Part shown: piece by piece, positions 40,090 to 48,412 of the stretch
How the letters are laid out: each line of letters begins with the position of its first letter
Position numbering within the stretch: position 1 is the stretch's first letter
Assembly: GCF_009866965.1 (NCBI RefSeq)
Contig: NZ_SPKJ01000017.1
Location: forward strand, 1 to 55,622
DNA length: 55,622 nt
Source of the DNA: Propylenella binzhouense
GTDB lineage: Bacteria > Pseudomonadota > Alphaproteobacteria > Rhizobiales > Afifellaceae
Reading direction: 5' to 3'
Notes under the pieces: model-generated
What the model was told of the DNA's origin: nothing
Database searches by the model: none
The model's input: the letters and a program-made list of their open reading frames with translations, nothing else
Translations under genes and position numbers: made by a program

Positions 40090-40538
40090 TGCAGCAGCCC
40101 CGCGAATCCGGGCATCGGCAGGTGCAGCCCCAGGCGGAACACGGCCCAGGCGCCGACCGCCAGCGCCAATCCGAGCAAGGCGGCGCTCGCCGGACGCGCC
40201 GACCTGTCGCCGAGCGAGGCGAGCACGACCGTCAGGAACACCGCCGGGATCAGGCCCAGCCAGTGCAGCCCGAGGGCGAAGGCGGCGATCCCGGCGCATA
40301 CGGCGAGGAGAGGCCTCGGCGCGATCCGCTCGCTGATCTGCGCCGGCCCTGCCTGGAGCAGGAGGACCGCCGACAGCACGACGAGGATGATTCCGAGCAC
40401 CAGCGGAAAATATCCCGGGCCCATGTGCTGGGCCGTCCCGAGATGCAGGCGAATGGCGCCGGCGACGAAGAAGATCCCGACCGCACAGAGGATCCCGCCG
40501 CCGATGAGGTCTTTCGTGCGACTTTGCCGTTCAATCAT
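40077..40538 (-). CDS. tctB: TctB small membrane subunit
   Basis: 153 residues with four hydrophobic helices and the family N-terminal pattern (GGGILCAVGIFFVAGA followed by MGPGYFPLVLGIILV). Normal TctB length. It overlaps tctA by 13 bases and follows tctC after a 114-base gap that holds a strong hairpin. Confidence 0.9.
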   Translation of the reverse strand: MIERQSRTKDLIGGGILCAVGIFFVAGAIRLHLGTAQHMGPGYFPLVLGIILVVLSAVLLLQAGPAQISERIAPRPLLAVCAGIAAFALGLHWLGLIPAVFLTVVLASLGDRSARPASAALLGLALAVGAWAVFRLGLHLPMPGFAGLLQWTR

Positions 40539-40574
40539 GACACCTCCGTCGACCAGCCGAGATGCGGGACGAAG

Positions 40575-40597
40575 CGGCCCGGGCTACGCCCGGGCCG
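40575..40597 (-). terminator. Intercistronic hairpin between tctC and tctB
   Basis: Perfect 10-base stem CGGCCCGGGC / GCCCGGGCCG with a 3-base loop and no T-run. It probably shields the upstream tctC mRNA, allowing receptor excess over membrane subunits, as proposed for the hairpin after livJ. Confidence 0.6.
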
Positions 40598-40652
40598 AAG
40601 GCGCGCGGGCCGCGCATCGAGGCGCCATGCGCGTCCGGGCGGCCCGCTGCGG

Positions 40653-41633
40653 TCAGTCGGCCTTGATGCCGCGCTTCTCCACCAGCGCCGACCAGTTGGT
40701 GATCTCGCTGTCGAGCGAGGCCGCCATTTCCTCGGCGGGTCCGAATTCAGGCGCCACCTCGATATTGGCGAGCCGGTCGCGCACCGCCGGACGCTCCAGG
40801 GTCTCCTTCATCGCGGCCGCGAGCTTCTCCTTGATCGGGGCGGGCGTCCCGGCCGGCACGAAGATGCCCCACCAGAACCTGAGCTCCACGTCCGGCTCGA
40901 CGCCGAGCTCCTTCAGCGTGGGCACGTCCGGCATGGTCGGATTGCGCTCCTCGGACGTGACCGCGAGCACCCGCACGCCGCCCTCTTCCGAAAGCTTCCG
41001 CGCGCTGCCGACGCTCTGCATCATGGCGTCGACATGGCCGCCCACCACCGCGGCGTTGGCCTCGCCGCCGCCGCGATAGGGAATGTGCTGAGGCTGCACG
41101 CCGATGAGGTCGGCGAGGGCATCGAACGTCATGTGGGAGACGCTCCCGACGCCCGAGGAGCTGAAGTTCACGCCGCCCTCCTTCGCCTTCGCGAACTCGA
41201 CGAATTCCTGGAAGGTCTTGGGCTCGAGCTTGGAATTGATGATGAGCGCCATCGGGGCCGTCCCGATCTTGGCGACCGCCTCGAAGGCCTTGCGCGGATC
41301 GAGCGGCTCGTCGGGGCGAAGCGCCTTGCCGAGCGCCACCGCGTTCTCCGCGAGCAGCACCGTATAGCCGTCGGGCGGTGCCGACTGGACCGAGCGCCAA
41401 GCCACGTAGCCGCCGGCCCCGGGCCTGTTCTCGACGACCACCGGCTGGCCGAGCACCTGGCCGAAATCGTCGACGATGACGCGCGCCAGATTGTCCGTCG
41501 AACCGCCGGGCGAGAAGGCGACGACGAGCGTCACCGGCTTGTTCGGAAAATCGCCGGCGCCCTGCGCGAGCGCGGACCCCGAGAGCACCAGGGCCGCGAT
41601 GAGCCCCAATGATGACTTCAATCCGAATTTCAT
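40653..41633 (-). CDS. tctC: TctC/Bug-type periplasmic solute receptor
   Basis: 326 residues. Sec signal peptide (MKFGLKSSLGLIAALVLSGS, cut near ALAQG), Bug motifs VVAFSPGGSTDNLARV and ENRPGAGGYVAWRSV, and PYRGGGEANAAVVGGHVD. The ATG at 41633 follows GGGAGGAGGAACAGG. It sits 78 bases after hydrolase paralog 4 and before tctB/tctA, so uptake and hydrolysis are likely co-transcribed. Its ligand is presumably the carboxylate handled by paralog 4. Confidence 0.9.
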   Translation of the reverse strand: MKFGLKSSLGLIAALVLSGSALAQGAGDFPNKPVTLVVAFSPGGSTDNLARVIVDDFGQVLGQPVVVENRPGAGGYVAWRSVQSAPPDGYTVLLAENAVALGKALRPDEPLDPRKAFEAVAKIGTAPMALIINSKLEPKTFQEFVEFAKAKEGGVNFSSSGVGSVSHMTFDALADLIGVQPQHIPYRGGGEANAAVVGGHVDAMMQSVGSARKLSEEGGVRVLAVTSEERNPTMPDVPTLKELGVEPDVELRFWWGIFVPAGTPAPIKEKLAAAMKETLERPAVRDRLANIEVAPEFGPAEEMAASLDSEITNWSALVEKRGIKAD

Positions 41634-41711
41634 CCTGTTCCTCCTCCCTGTTCCCGTTTGGGTCGGTGCCCCGTCGGCTCGAGCCGATCTTGCGGCCACC
41701 TTCCCGGACTA

Positions 41712-42938
41712 TCAGGCCAGCATCGCCTCCTTCCCCCTGTCGGACGGACTGCCCGCCTCGCGCGACAGCCAGCGGTCGGCGAGCCAGTCGGCGATGAAGT
41801 CCACGCCCGCCTGCCGGTCGTCGACCTGGCAATGCTGGGAGCCGCCCTCCTCCGCCGAGAAGATCTTCAGCGTCTTGTCCGCGGAGCCGGCCTCGGCGTG
41901 GAGGCGGCGGACCGAATCGATCGGAACGAGCGGATCGTCCTCGCCGTGCACGACCAGGAACGGACAGGCCATCCGCTGCACCACGCCGTCGAGCGTGAAG
42001 CGCCGCATCTTCACGAAGCTCTCCTCGCGGCTCGCCGTCCCGAGCACCCACTGGATCTGGAAGTCGCTGGTGGTGGCACGGCTCGCATCGCCCGCGATCC
42101 GGTACTTGTTCGCCAGCCACTCGGCCATGTCCCAGTAGGTCGCGCCGAACGCGACGCAGGCCGAATAGCGCGGGTCGAGGCTGGCGACCCGTGGCGCGCA
42201 ATAGCCGCCGAAGCTGTAGCCCATGACGGCGACGCGGGACCGGTCGACATCGCCGCGGCCGGCCACGTAGTCGAAGGCCGCGGCGCCGGGCACCTCGTAG
42301 TCATGGCGATAGCGGATCCCGCGCAGCCGGATCGCCTCGCCCTGGCCGGGCCCGTCCACGGCGAGCGTGTGGAAACCGCGCCGGGCGAATTCCAGTCCCG
42401 CGAAGAGGACGCTCATCTCCTTGCAATTGTCGAGCCCGTCGAAGAGCACGACGGTCGGCGCGGGGCCGGCCGCCCAGGGCGACCTCATGAAATAAGCGGG
42501 GAGGCTCGTCCCGTCCGCAAGCGGCACCTCGACCGGCTCGATCTCGGGATGGCGGCGGGCGAGGCCGGCGCGGTAGCAGCGGAGCGCCTTCTCGTAGATC
42601 GCCTGCTTTTCCGGGCCGGGCGGCACCATCCGCTCGCCGGTGTAATAGTAGTTGCCGGCGCGGAGATAATAATGGCCCGCCGTCAAATCGTGGGCCTCGG
42701 CGGCGGCCGCGTCGCCCATCCGCTCGACATGGCCGGCCATCGCGCACCATTCGTCGCGCCAGGCCGCGGCGTCGCCCTCGCGGCCCCGCAGCCGCGTGCC
42801 GATCCGGTCGATCTCGGCGAGCGCGACCGCGCCGTAAGGCGCCATGCCCTTGCAGATCAGCGTCGCATTCGACCAGGACGCGTGGCGCGGGAAATGGGCG
42901 ACCCACTCGCCCTGCTGATGCCGATCGGTCGATGCCAC
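41712..42938 (-). CDS. DHPON-hydrolase/FrsA-like alpha/beta hydrolase, paralog 4
   Basis: 408 residues. Family N-terminus FPRHASWSNATLICKGMAPYG (FPGN is changed to FPRH), DGLDNCKEMS (167-176), DGPGQGE (195-201), Ser242 (GYSFGG), Asp335 (HGEDDPLVP), His369 (GGSQHCQ). The C-terminus extends about 15 residues beyond the paralogs. GTG start at 42938 with GGGGAGGA upstream. It is the first gene of the operon with TctCBA, aldo/keto reductase and amidase. Its position in a different operon from paralogs 1-3 points to duplication followed by recruitment to a second, related substrate. Confidence 0.85.
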   Translation of the reverse strand: MASTDRHQQGEWVAHFPRHASWSNATLICKGMAPYGAVALAEIDRIGTRLRGREGDAAAWRDEWCAMAGHVERMGDAAAAEAHDLTAGHYYLRAGNYYYTGERMVPPGPEKQAIYEKALRCYRAGLARRHPEIEPVEVPLADGTSLPAYFMRSPWAAGPAPTVVLFDGLDNCKEMSVLFAGLEFARRGFHTLAVDGPGQGEAIRLRGIRYRHDYEVPGAAAFDYVAGRGDVDRSRVAVMGYSFGGYCAPRVASLDPRYSACVAFGATYWDMAEWLANKYRIAGDASRATTSDFQIQWVLGTASREESFVKMRRFTLDGVVQRMACPFLVVHGEDDPLVPIDSVRRLHAEAGSADKTLKIFSAEEGGSQHCQVDDRQAGVDFIADWLADRWLSREAGSPSDRGKEAMLA

Positions 42939-43390
42939 GATCCGTCCTCCCCGCAAGGCTGCCGTTCGATGCCATCGGCATCCGGCAGCTCTCATTCATC
43001 ACCGGATAATTCAGGTGAGAAATCCGGCGGGACGCGCCCTCTAGTCTACGACAGATCCGTCGATTCCCTCCAGAGGGGAGGCAAGTCGGCGCTTGCGGAT
43101 CGGAAGTCCCGTTTGCGCCGTTTCAATCTTGTTGTCCGGCGAGCTTAGGAGAGCCCGGCGCCGTTGCTGAACCCGGCATTGCGTGAAACAGTTTAAAGCT
43201 GACATGGAAGATTGGGCCGAAGTCCCGGGCGGCCGAGCGCGCGCCCCGAATCTGCCCCCGCAGGTGGTGGCGAAATGCCGGCGCAGGTCGCGGCGGATTT
43301 CGACGGCGGGCCTCTTTACAATCGACCCGCGTTGCGGGTGAGCATGGCGCCCGGAGCGGAGAGGACCGCAGCACGCTTTGGAGCAAGCCG
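42939..43390. promoter_or_regulatory. 452-base divergent intergenic region
   Basis: No gene is seen. It separates hydrolase paralog 4 from the LigI-like gene. Visible structure near the paralog 4 start: a palindrome GATGCC-ATC-GGCATC (42968-42982) and CCGGAT / ATCCGG arms 14 bases apart (43002-43007, 43022-43027), the latter enclosing part of TCACC / GGTGA arms (42999-43003, 43014-43018). These are reasonable operator candidates for the paralog 4 operon. The right-hand half carries an A/T-richer patch near 43190 and CTTTACAATC near 43314. I could not choose a promoter with confidence. Confidence 0.4.
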
Positions 43391-44275
43391 ATGTCGCAGC
43401 CCCTGCCGGTCTGCCCCGCGCCCGATGCGCATCCCGTGCCGCCCGCCTTCGACGTGCCGGCGGGCGCGGCCGACTGCCACGCGCACATATTCGAACCGTT
43501 CGAGCGCTATCCGCTGCAGGGCGAACGCGGCTACACGCCCGCTCCGGCGCCGCTCGCCGACCTCCTGGACCTTGAGCGGCGGCTCGGGGTCGAACGCCTG
43601 GTCCTCGTGCAGGCGAGCGCGCACGGCACCGACAACCGGGCGATCCTGGATGCGGCGAGCCGGCATCCGCAGCGGCTGCGCGCCGTCGTCTCGGTCGGGG
43701 AGGAGGTCTCCGAGCGGGACCTCGAGACGATGCACGAGAAGGGCGCGCGCGGCATCCGCGTCAATCTCGTCGATCGCGGCGGGATGCCGTTCAGCTCGCT
43801 CGCCGCGCTCGCGAAGGTCGCGGAACGGATCAAGCATCTGGGCTGGCACGTGGAACTCCTCGTCCAGGTCGAAAGCGCGCCGGAGCTGGAATCGCTCGTG
43901 AGGAGCATGCCCGTGCCGGTCTCGGTCGGCCATATCGGCTATTGCAGGACGGCCGAGGGCCTCGACCATCCCGGCTACAGGCGCTTTCTCGAGCTCCTCC
44001 GCGACGGGCTGTTCTGGGTGAAGCTGACGGGCCCCTACCGTATCTCGGCGGAGGAAAGGCTGCCCTATTCCGATGTCGCCCCGTTCGCCCGCGCCGTCGT
44101 CGAGGCCGCGCCGGGCCGCGTCGTCTGGGGCTCCGACTGGCCGCATGTCCTCCACTGGGGCGAGATGCCGAATGACGGCGGGCTCTTCAACCTGCTGTCC
44201 GACTGGGTGCCGGACGAGCAGGCGCGGAAGCGGATCCTCGTCGACAATCCTGCGCGGCTCTACGGCTTCGGGTGA
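43391..44275 (+). CDS. Amidohydrolase-family protein, LigI/2-pyrone-4,6-dicarboxylate lactonase-like
   Basis: 294-residue TIM-barrel hydrolase of the COG3618 type. Metal-site motifs are intact: His30 and His32 in DCHAHIFEP and Asp249 in WGSDWPH. LigI opens the pyrone lactone of the protocatechuate 4,5-cleavage pathway; many relatives act on other lactones, so the exact substrate is uncertain. It is the only gene between the 452-base control region and the convergent aldehyde dehydrogenase, whose stop lies 35 bases away. It fits an aromatic-acid catabolic setting. Confidence 0.85.
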   Translation: MSQPLPVCPAPDAHPVPPAFDVPAGAADCHAHIFEPFERYPLQGERGYTPAPAPLADLLDLERRLGVERLVLVQASAHGTDNRAILDAASRHPQRLRAVVSVGEEVSERDLETMHEKGARGIRVNLVDRGGMPFSSLAALAKVAERIKHLGWHVELLVQVESAPELESLVRSMPVPVSVGHIGYCRTAEGLDHPGYRRFLELLRDGLFWVKLTGPYRISAEERLPYSDVAPFARAVVEAAPGRVVWGSDWPHVLHWGEMPNDGGLFNLLSDWVPDEQARKRILVDNPARLYGFG

Positions 44276-44310
44276 GGCGGCCGGTCACCCGAAGCCGCGC
44301 CCGGCCCGTC

Positions 44311-45765
44311 TCACAGATTGAAGACGACGAGCCGTTCCTCCGTCATCTCCCGAATGGCGTAATGCGGGCCCTCCCGCCCGATGCCGCTGTTCTTGACCCC
44401 GCCATAGGGCAGCTGGTCGGTGCGCCAGGTCGACGTGCCGTTGATGATGATCGCGCCGCTGCGGATGCGGCGGGCCGCCTGGAGCGCGATCTCCAGGGAC
44501 CTCGTATAGATGCCGCACTGGAGCCCGAGCGGCGCCTCGCTTACCAGCCGGAACATGTCCTCGATGTCGCTGTAGCGCTGGACCGAGGCGACCGGCCCGA
44601 AGACCTCGTTGCAGACGACCTGCATGGAAGGCTCGACGTCGACCAGCAGCGTCGGTTCGACCTGCGCGCCGCGCCGCCCGCCGCCGGCGAGGAGCTTCGC
44701 GCCGCGCGCGACCGCCTCGCTCACCCACGATTCCACGCGCTTCGCCGCGTTCTCGTCGATGAGCGTGCCGACATCCGTCTCCGGTTCCAGCGGATCGCCG
44801 ATCCTGAGCCCGCGCACCTCGTCCGCCATCCGCTCGACGAAGCGGTCGTAGAGGCTCTCGTGGACGTAGACGTTCTGCACCGAGGCGCAGCTCTGGCCGG
44901 CGAGGCGCATCGCGTTGCGGGCGCAGACGGGCGCCGCCTCCGCTATGTCGGCGTCCGAATGGACGATCGTCTGGCCGGTGCCGCCGAGTTCGAGCGCGAC
45001 GCGCCTCAGCCCGGACGCCGCCTTGATCTCGGCACCCACCTTGGTCGAGCCGGTGAAGGTGATGAAATCGACCCGCGGATCGCGGACGAGCAGCGGCCCG
45101 ACCGTGTTGCCGTAGACGACGTTCAGAAATCCCGGCGGCAGCCCGGCATCGACGAAGAGCTCGACGAGCTTGTGCACCACGAGGGCGGCCTGCGGCGGCG
45201 GCTTGAGCACCAGGACGTTGCCGGATGCGAGCGCCGGGGCGACCTTGTGGGCCGCGAGGTTGAAAGGGGCGTTGAAGGGGGTGATGCCGGCCACGATCCC
45301 GACCGGGAAGCGCAGCAGCATGGCGATCTTGCCCGCGCCCATCGCGGTCGCATCGAGGGGCACGTGCTCGCCCTGGATGCGGACCGCCTCCTCCGCCGAG
45401 AGCCGGATCGTGTCGCGCGAGCGGGCGATTTCGGCGCGGGAATCCTTGAGCGCCTTGCCGGTCTCCCGGGTCATGATCTCCGCGATCTCGCCGGCACGCT
45501 CGGCAAGGAGGACGCCGACGCGATCGAGGAGCGCCGCGCGTTCGTAGCCCGGCATGGCGGCCGCCTGCGCCTTCGCGGCGCCGGCGGCGGCAAGGGCGGC
45601 GTCGAGATCGTCGGCGTCGGATTCCGGCACGATCGAAACGACGTCACCGCGATAGGGATCGCGGATCCCGTATTCGCTCCGCCCGTAGCGCCACTCGCCG
45701 CCGATCAGCATCGGCACCCGCCTGGCAGTCTCCGCTTCCGCGACGGCCAGCCTGCTCACGCTCAT
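44311..45765 (-). CDS. Aldehyde dehydrogenase
   Basis: 484-residue NAD(P)-dependent enzyme with the catalytic set Asn165 (TPFNAPFN), Glu259 (LELGGTG) and Cys293 (GQSCASVQ). The usual LKPSE motif reads LKPPP, a minor change near the cofactor site. The ATG at 45765 was chosen for GGGAGG upstream and family N-terminus; the frame continues to 45912 without similarity. It could oxidise the aromatic aldehyde made by the HCHL-like lyase (vanillin or hydroxybenzaldehyde dehydrogenases are related), but it is not in the same operon. It diverges from the NIPSNAP gene. Confidence 0.92.
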   Translation of the reverse strand: MSVSRLAVAEAETARRVPMLIGGEWRYGRSEYGIRDPYRGDVVSIVPESDADDLDAALAAAGAAKAQAAAMPGYERAALLDRVGVLLAERAGEIAEIMTRETGKALKDSRAEIARSRDTIRLSAEEAVRIQGEHVPLDATAMGAGKIAMLLRFPVGIVAGITPFNAPFNLAAHKVAPALASGNVLVLKPPPQAALVVHKLVELFVDAGLPPGFLNVVYGNTVGPLLVRDPRVDFITFTGSTKVGAEIKAASGLRRVALELGGTGQTIVHSDADIAEAAPVCARNAMRLAGQSCASVQNVYVHESLYDRFVERMADEVRGLRIGDPLEPETDVGTLIDENAAKRVESWVSEAVARGAKLLAGGGRRGAQVEPTLLVDVEPSMQVVCNEVFGPVASVQRYSDIEDMFRLVSEAPLGLQCGIYTRSLEIALQAARRIRSGAIIINGTSTWRTDQLPYGGVKNSGIGREGPHYAIREMTEERLVVFNL

Positions 45766-45904
45766 CGTTCCCGCCCTCCCGGCTCGTTCTCTCCGGCCGC
45801 ATTCCGCCGCCACTGCACAGGGCGGCCCGAGGGCCGTCAAGCGCGGACCATGCTCCCCCCGGCCGAACCGATGCCACGCCGGAGGCAAGAAGGTGCCGAC
45901 GCTC

Positions 45905-45933
45905 ATTGACAATCCCAGTTCACGATACTCTAG
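45905..45933 (+). promoter_or_regulatory. Candidate promoter for the NIPSNAP operon
   Basis: TTGACA (45905-45910) and TCTAGT (45928-45933) are 17 bases apart, about 88 bases before the ATG at 46022. The -35 matches consensus and the -10 matches four of six bases. Confidence 0.4.
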
Positions 45934-46021
45934 TGGACGCGAAATGGGAATCCGATCGAGCTGGACTGCCCTGGGCGGGCCGGTGCGGATCGCAACGATC
46001 TCTGAGCGACCGGGAGGGCGA

Positions 46022-46339
46022 ATGGTCGTCGAAGAACGGATCTACACCCTGGCCCCGATGTCGGCCGGCGGCTTCCTGAAGCTGGTGGAGGAGGAGGGCT
46101 TCGCGGTCCAGACCGAGCATCTCGGCACCCCCCTCGGCTATTTCCAGACCGAATTCGGGCCGCAGAACCAGATCGTGCATCTCTGGGCCTATCGCGATCT
46201 CCAGGATCGCGCCGAGCGCAGGGCGGCACTCGTGGCGGACCCGCGCTGGCAGGCCTTCCGCCCGAAGCTCAAGCCGTTCCTGGTGAGCCAGGAGAACAAG
46301 CTTCTGATCCCGGCGCGGTTCGCGCCCGTCGAGCGCTGA
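46022..46339 (+). CDS. NIPSNAP-family protein
   Basis: 105-residue ferredoxin-like dimeric-barrel protein (EERIYTLAPMSAGGFLKLVE; QIVHLWAYRDLQDRAERRAAL; WQAFRPKLKPFLVSQENKLL). Small NIPSNAP proteins often sit in catabolic operons; their chemistry is unclear. The ATG at 46022 has GGGAGGGCGA directly upstream; the frame is open further upstream without similarity. First of three genes running to 48167. Confidence 0.88.
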   Translation: MVVEERIYTLAPMSAGGFLKLVEEEGFAVQTEHLGTPLGYFQTEFGPQNQIVHLWAYRDLQDRAERRAALVADPRWQAFRPKLKPFLVSQENKLLIPARFAPVER

Positions 46340-46403
46340 GCCTGACCTGAGGCCCGGCCGCCGCATTCTCTGGGGCGGCACCGCTCCGCCGATCGGGGAC
46401 ATC

Positions 46404-47306
46404 ATGGAACGCATCATCTTCATCGGTCTCGGCGCGATGGGCGAGCCCATGGCCGCCAACCTCCTCGCAAAGGGCTTCGACCTGACCGCCGTCGGAAACC
46501 GGCGGCCGGAGCCGGTCGCGCGGCTGCGCGAGCAGGGGGCGAAGGTCGCCGCGGACCTCGCGGAGGCGGCCTCCGGCGGCGGCATCGCCATCCTCATGCT
46601 GCCCTCCTCGCGGGAGGTGGAGGCGGTGGCGCTCGGGGACGGCGGCCTGCTCGCCTCCCTTCCCGCGGGCTCGGTCGTGGTCGACTGTTCCACCAGCGAT
46701 CCGGAAAGCACGGCGGCGCTCGGCCGAAAGTTCGCGGCACGCGGCGTCGCCATGGTCGACGCACCGGTGACGCGCGGCATCGCGGGCGCGAAGCAGGGCA
46801 AGCTCGCCTTCTTCGTCGGCGGCGACGAGGCCGATTTCGCGCGCGTGGAACCGGCCCTCTCGGCGATGGGCGACACGTTCCACCGGATGGGTGCGCTCGG
46901 GTCGGGCCATGCCACCAAGGCGATGACGAATGCGCTGAGCTACGCCACGGTCGCGCTGGTGGGCGAGATGCTGTCGCTCGGCGAGCGGCTCGGCATCGAC
47001 CTGCCCGTCCTGCAGGAGGCGCTCATGTCCGGCGCGGCGAGCAAGGCGCTCGAATCCTTCGGCCCCCGCATCATCGCCCGGGACTATGCCGCGCCGCGCG
47101 TCACGATCGGCAATGTCTGCACGCATCTGGCGATCGCCGAGAGCATGGCCGCGCGTGCACACGCCCAGGTTCCCGTGCTTCAGGCCGCCGAGAAGGTCTA
47201 CCGGCGCGTCTCGGCGCTCGGCCACGATGCGAGCGACATGTCGAGCATCGCCGAGCTCTGGGACGGGCCGGACGGGGCGGCGGAAGCCGGACGCGCCGCG
47301 TCCTAG
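46404..47306 (+). CDS. NAD(P)-dependent beta-hydroxyacid dehydrogenase (3-hydroxyisobutyrate dehydrogenase family)
   Basis: 300 residues. Cofactor loop GLGAMG (8-13) followed by Arg33/Arg34 after the second strand, which favours NADP; substrate motif DAPVTRGIAGAKQGKL (119-134) and catalytic Lys172 in GSGHATKAMTN. It oxidises or reduces a 3-hydroxy acid or semialdehyde. It lies 64 bases after the NIPSNAP gene and 15 bases before the amidohydrolase gene, indicating one operon. Confidence 0.92.
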   Translation: MERIIFIGLGAMGEPMAANLLAKGFDLTAVGNRRPEPVARLREQGAKVAADLAEAASGGGIAILMLPSSREVEAVALGDGGLLASLPAGSVVVDCSTSDPESTAALGRKFAARGVAMVDAPVTRGIAGAKQGKLAFFVGGDEADFARVEPALSAMGDTFHRMGALGSGHATKAMTNALSYATVALVGEMLSLGERLGIDLPVLQEALMSGAASKALESFGPRIIARDYAAPRVTIGNVCTHLAIAESMAARAHAQVPVLQAAEKVYRRVSALGHDASDMSSIAELWDGPDGAAEAGRAAS

Positions 47307-47321
47307 CCGGGGGCTCTCTCG

Positions 47322-48167
47322 GTGAGGATCGTCGACTTCCGCCTGAGGCCGCCGGTCGGCGGCTTCCTCGACATGATCATGTACGCGAACGCGCCCCGGC
47401 GCGACCGGCTGACCCGGATGCACGGCTTCGAGCCGGCGCCCTCGGCGGTGCAGAGGTCCATGCCGCTTCTCCTCGAGGAGATGGACCGCGCGGGAGTGGC
47501 GGCGGGCGTGGTGGTCGGCCGGCTGTCCGGCCTGTTCGGCTCGGTGACGAACGACGACGTCGCGAAGATCGCGGCCGACCATCCCGGCCGCTTCGTTGCC
47601 GTCGGCTCGATCGATCCGACGGATCGCGACGGCGCCATCTCGGAAATCACCCGGGTCGCCGGACTGGGCTTTCGGGCGATCAACATCGAACCGGCCTCCT
47701 ATGCCGTTCCGATGAAGGCGGACGATCGCCGCCTCTATCCGATCTACGCGCATTGCGAGGGCATCGGGATCCCGGTCATCATCATGGCCGGCGGCAGCGC
47801 CGGTCCCGACCTCAGCTACACCGAGCCGGCCCATCTCGACCGGGTCGCAGCCGATTTCCCGGAGCTCAGGATCGTCGTCTCGCACGGCGGCTGGCCCTGG
47901 GTGCACCAGGTGCTCCACATCGCCTACCGGCGCCCCAACCTCTATGTCTCGCCCGACCAGTATCTCGCCAACATGCCCGGCATGAATGACTACGTGGCCG
48001 CGGCAGACGGCTTCCTCTCGGACCGGTTCCTTTACGGAAGCTCCTATCCCTTCACGCCCGTCGACAGATATGCGGAATGGTTCCGGACGCTGCCGATCCG
48101 TCCGGAATCGATGGAGAAGGTCCTGTTCCGGAACGCCGCGGACCTGTTGCGGCTCGACCTCGGATGA
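47322..48167 (+). CDS. Amidohydrolase-related TIM-barrel protein with altered metal site
   Basis: 281 residues, COG2159/ACMSD-type fold (HPGRFVAVGSID; VVSHGGWPWVHQVLHIAYRRPNLYVSPDQY). The N-terminal HxH motif is replaced by Arg7-Leu8-Arg9 (DFRLRPP), and the late Asp of GSDxP is Ser (YGSSYPF), while the middle His of SHGGWP stays. Classical zinc hydrolysis is thus doubtful. GTG start at 47322, 15 bases after the dehydrogenase. Possible roles: a metal-free decarboxylase or lyase variant, or a one-metal enzyme. Last gene before the promoter of the ABC operon. Confidence 0.85.
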   Translation: MRIVDFRLRPPVGGFLDMIMYANAPRRDRLTRMHGFEPAPSAVQRSMPLLLEEMDRAGVAAGVVVGRLSGLFGSVTNDDVAKIAADHPGRFVAVGSIDPTDRDGAISEITRVAGLGFRAINIEPASYAVPMKADDRRLYPIYAHCEGIGIPVIIMAGGSAGPDLSYTEPAHLDRVAADFPELRIVVSHGGWPWVHQVLHIAYRRPNLYVSPDQYLANMPGMNDYVAAADGFLSDRFLYGSSYPFTPVDRYAEWFRTLPIRPESMEKVLFRNAADLLRLDLG

Positions 48168-48305
48168 GCGTTCCCGGCCCTCTTCCGACGCTGCGGATCG
48201 CCGGATCGGCGGCCGCGTCGCGCGCCTTGCGGCGGGCCCCGCCCGTCGCTCTCCGCGGCTCCGTCCGAGCCGCCCTTCCGCGGCCGGCCTCATGGCCCGG
48301 ATCTG

Positions 48306-48350
48306 TTGACATGCTCACTTTACGGCAGTTCAATCGAGAATAATCGAGAA
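48306..48350 (+). promoter_or_regulatory. Candidate promoter with tandem AATCGAGAA repeat
   Basis: TTGACA (48306-48311) and TTCAAT (48329-48334) are 17 bases apart. Immediately after lies a direct repeat AATCGAGAA-T-AATCGAGAA (48332-48350) with a 10-base period, one helical turn, a good layout for a regulator bound twice on one face. The binding-protein gene starts at 48413. Confidence 0.5.
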
Positions 48351-48412
48351 AAGACCAGGGCCGGAGAGTCCTGGCGGGAAGGCCGGGCGGCCGAGACGAG
48401 GGAGGACCATCG

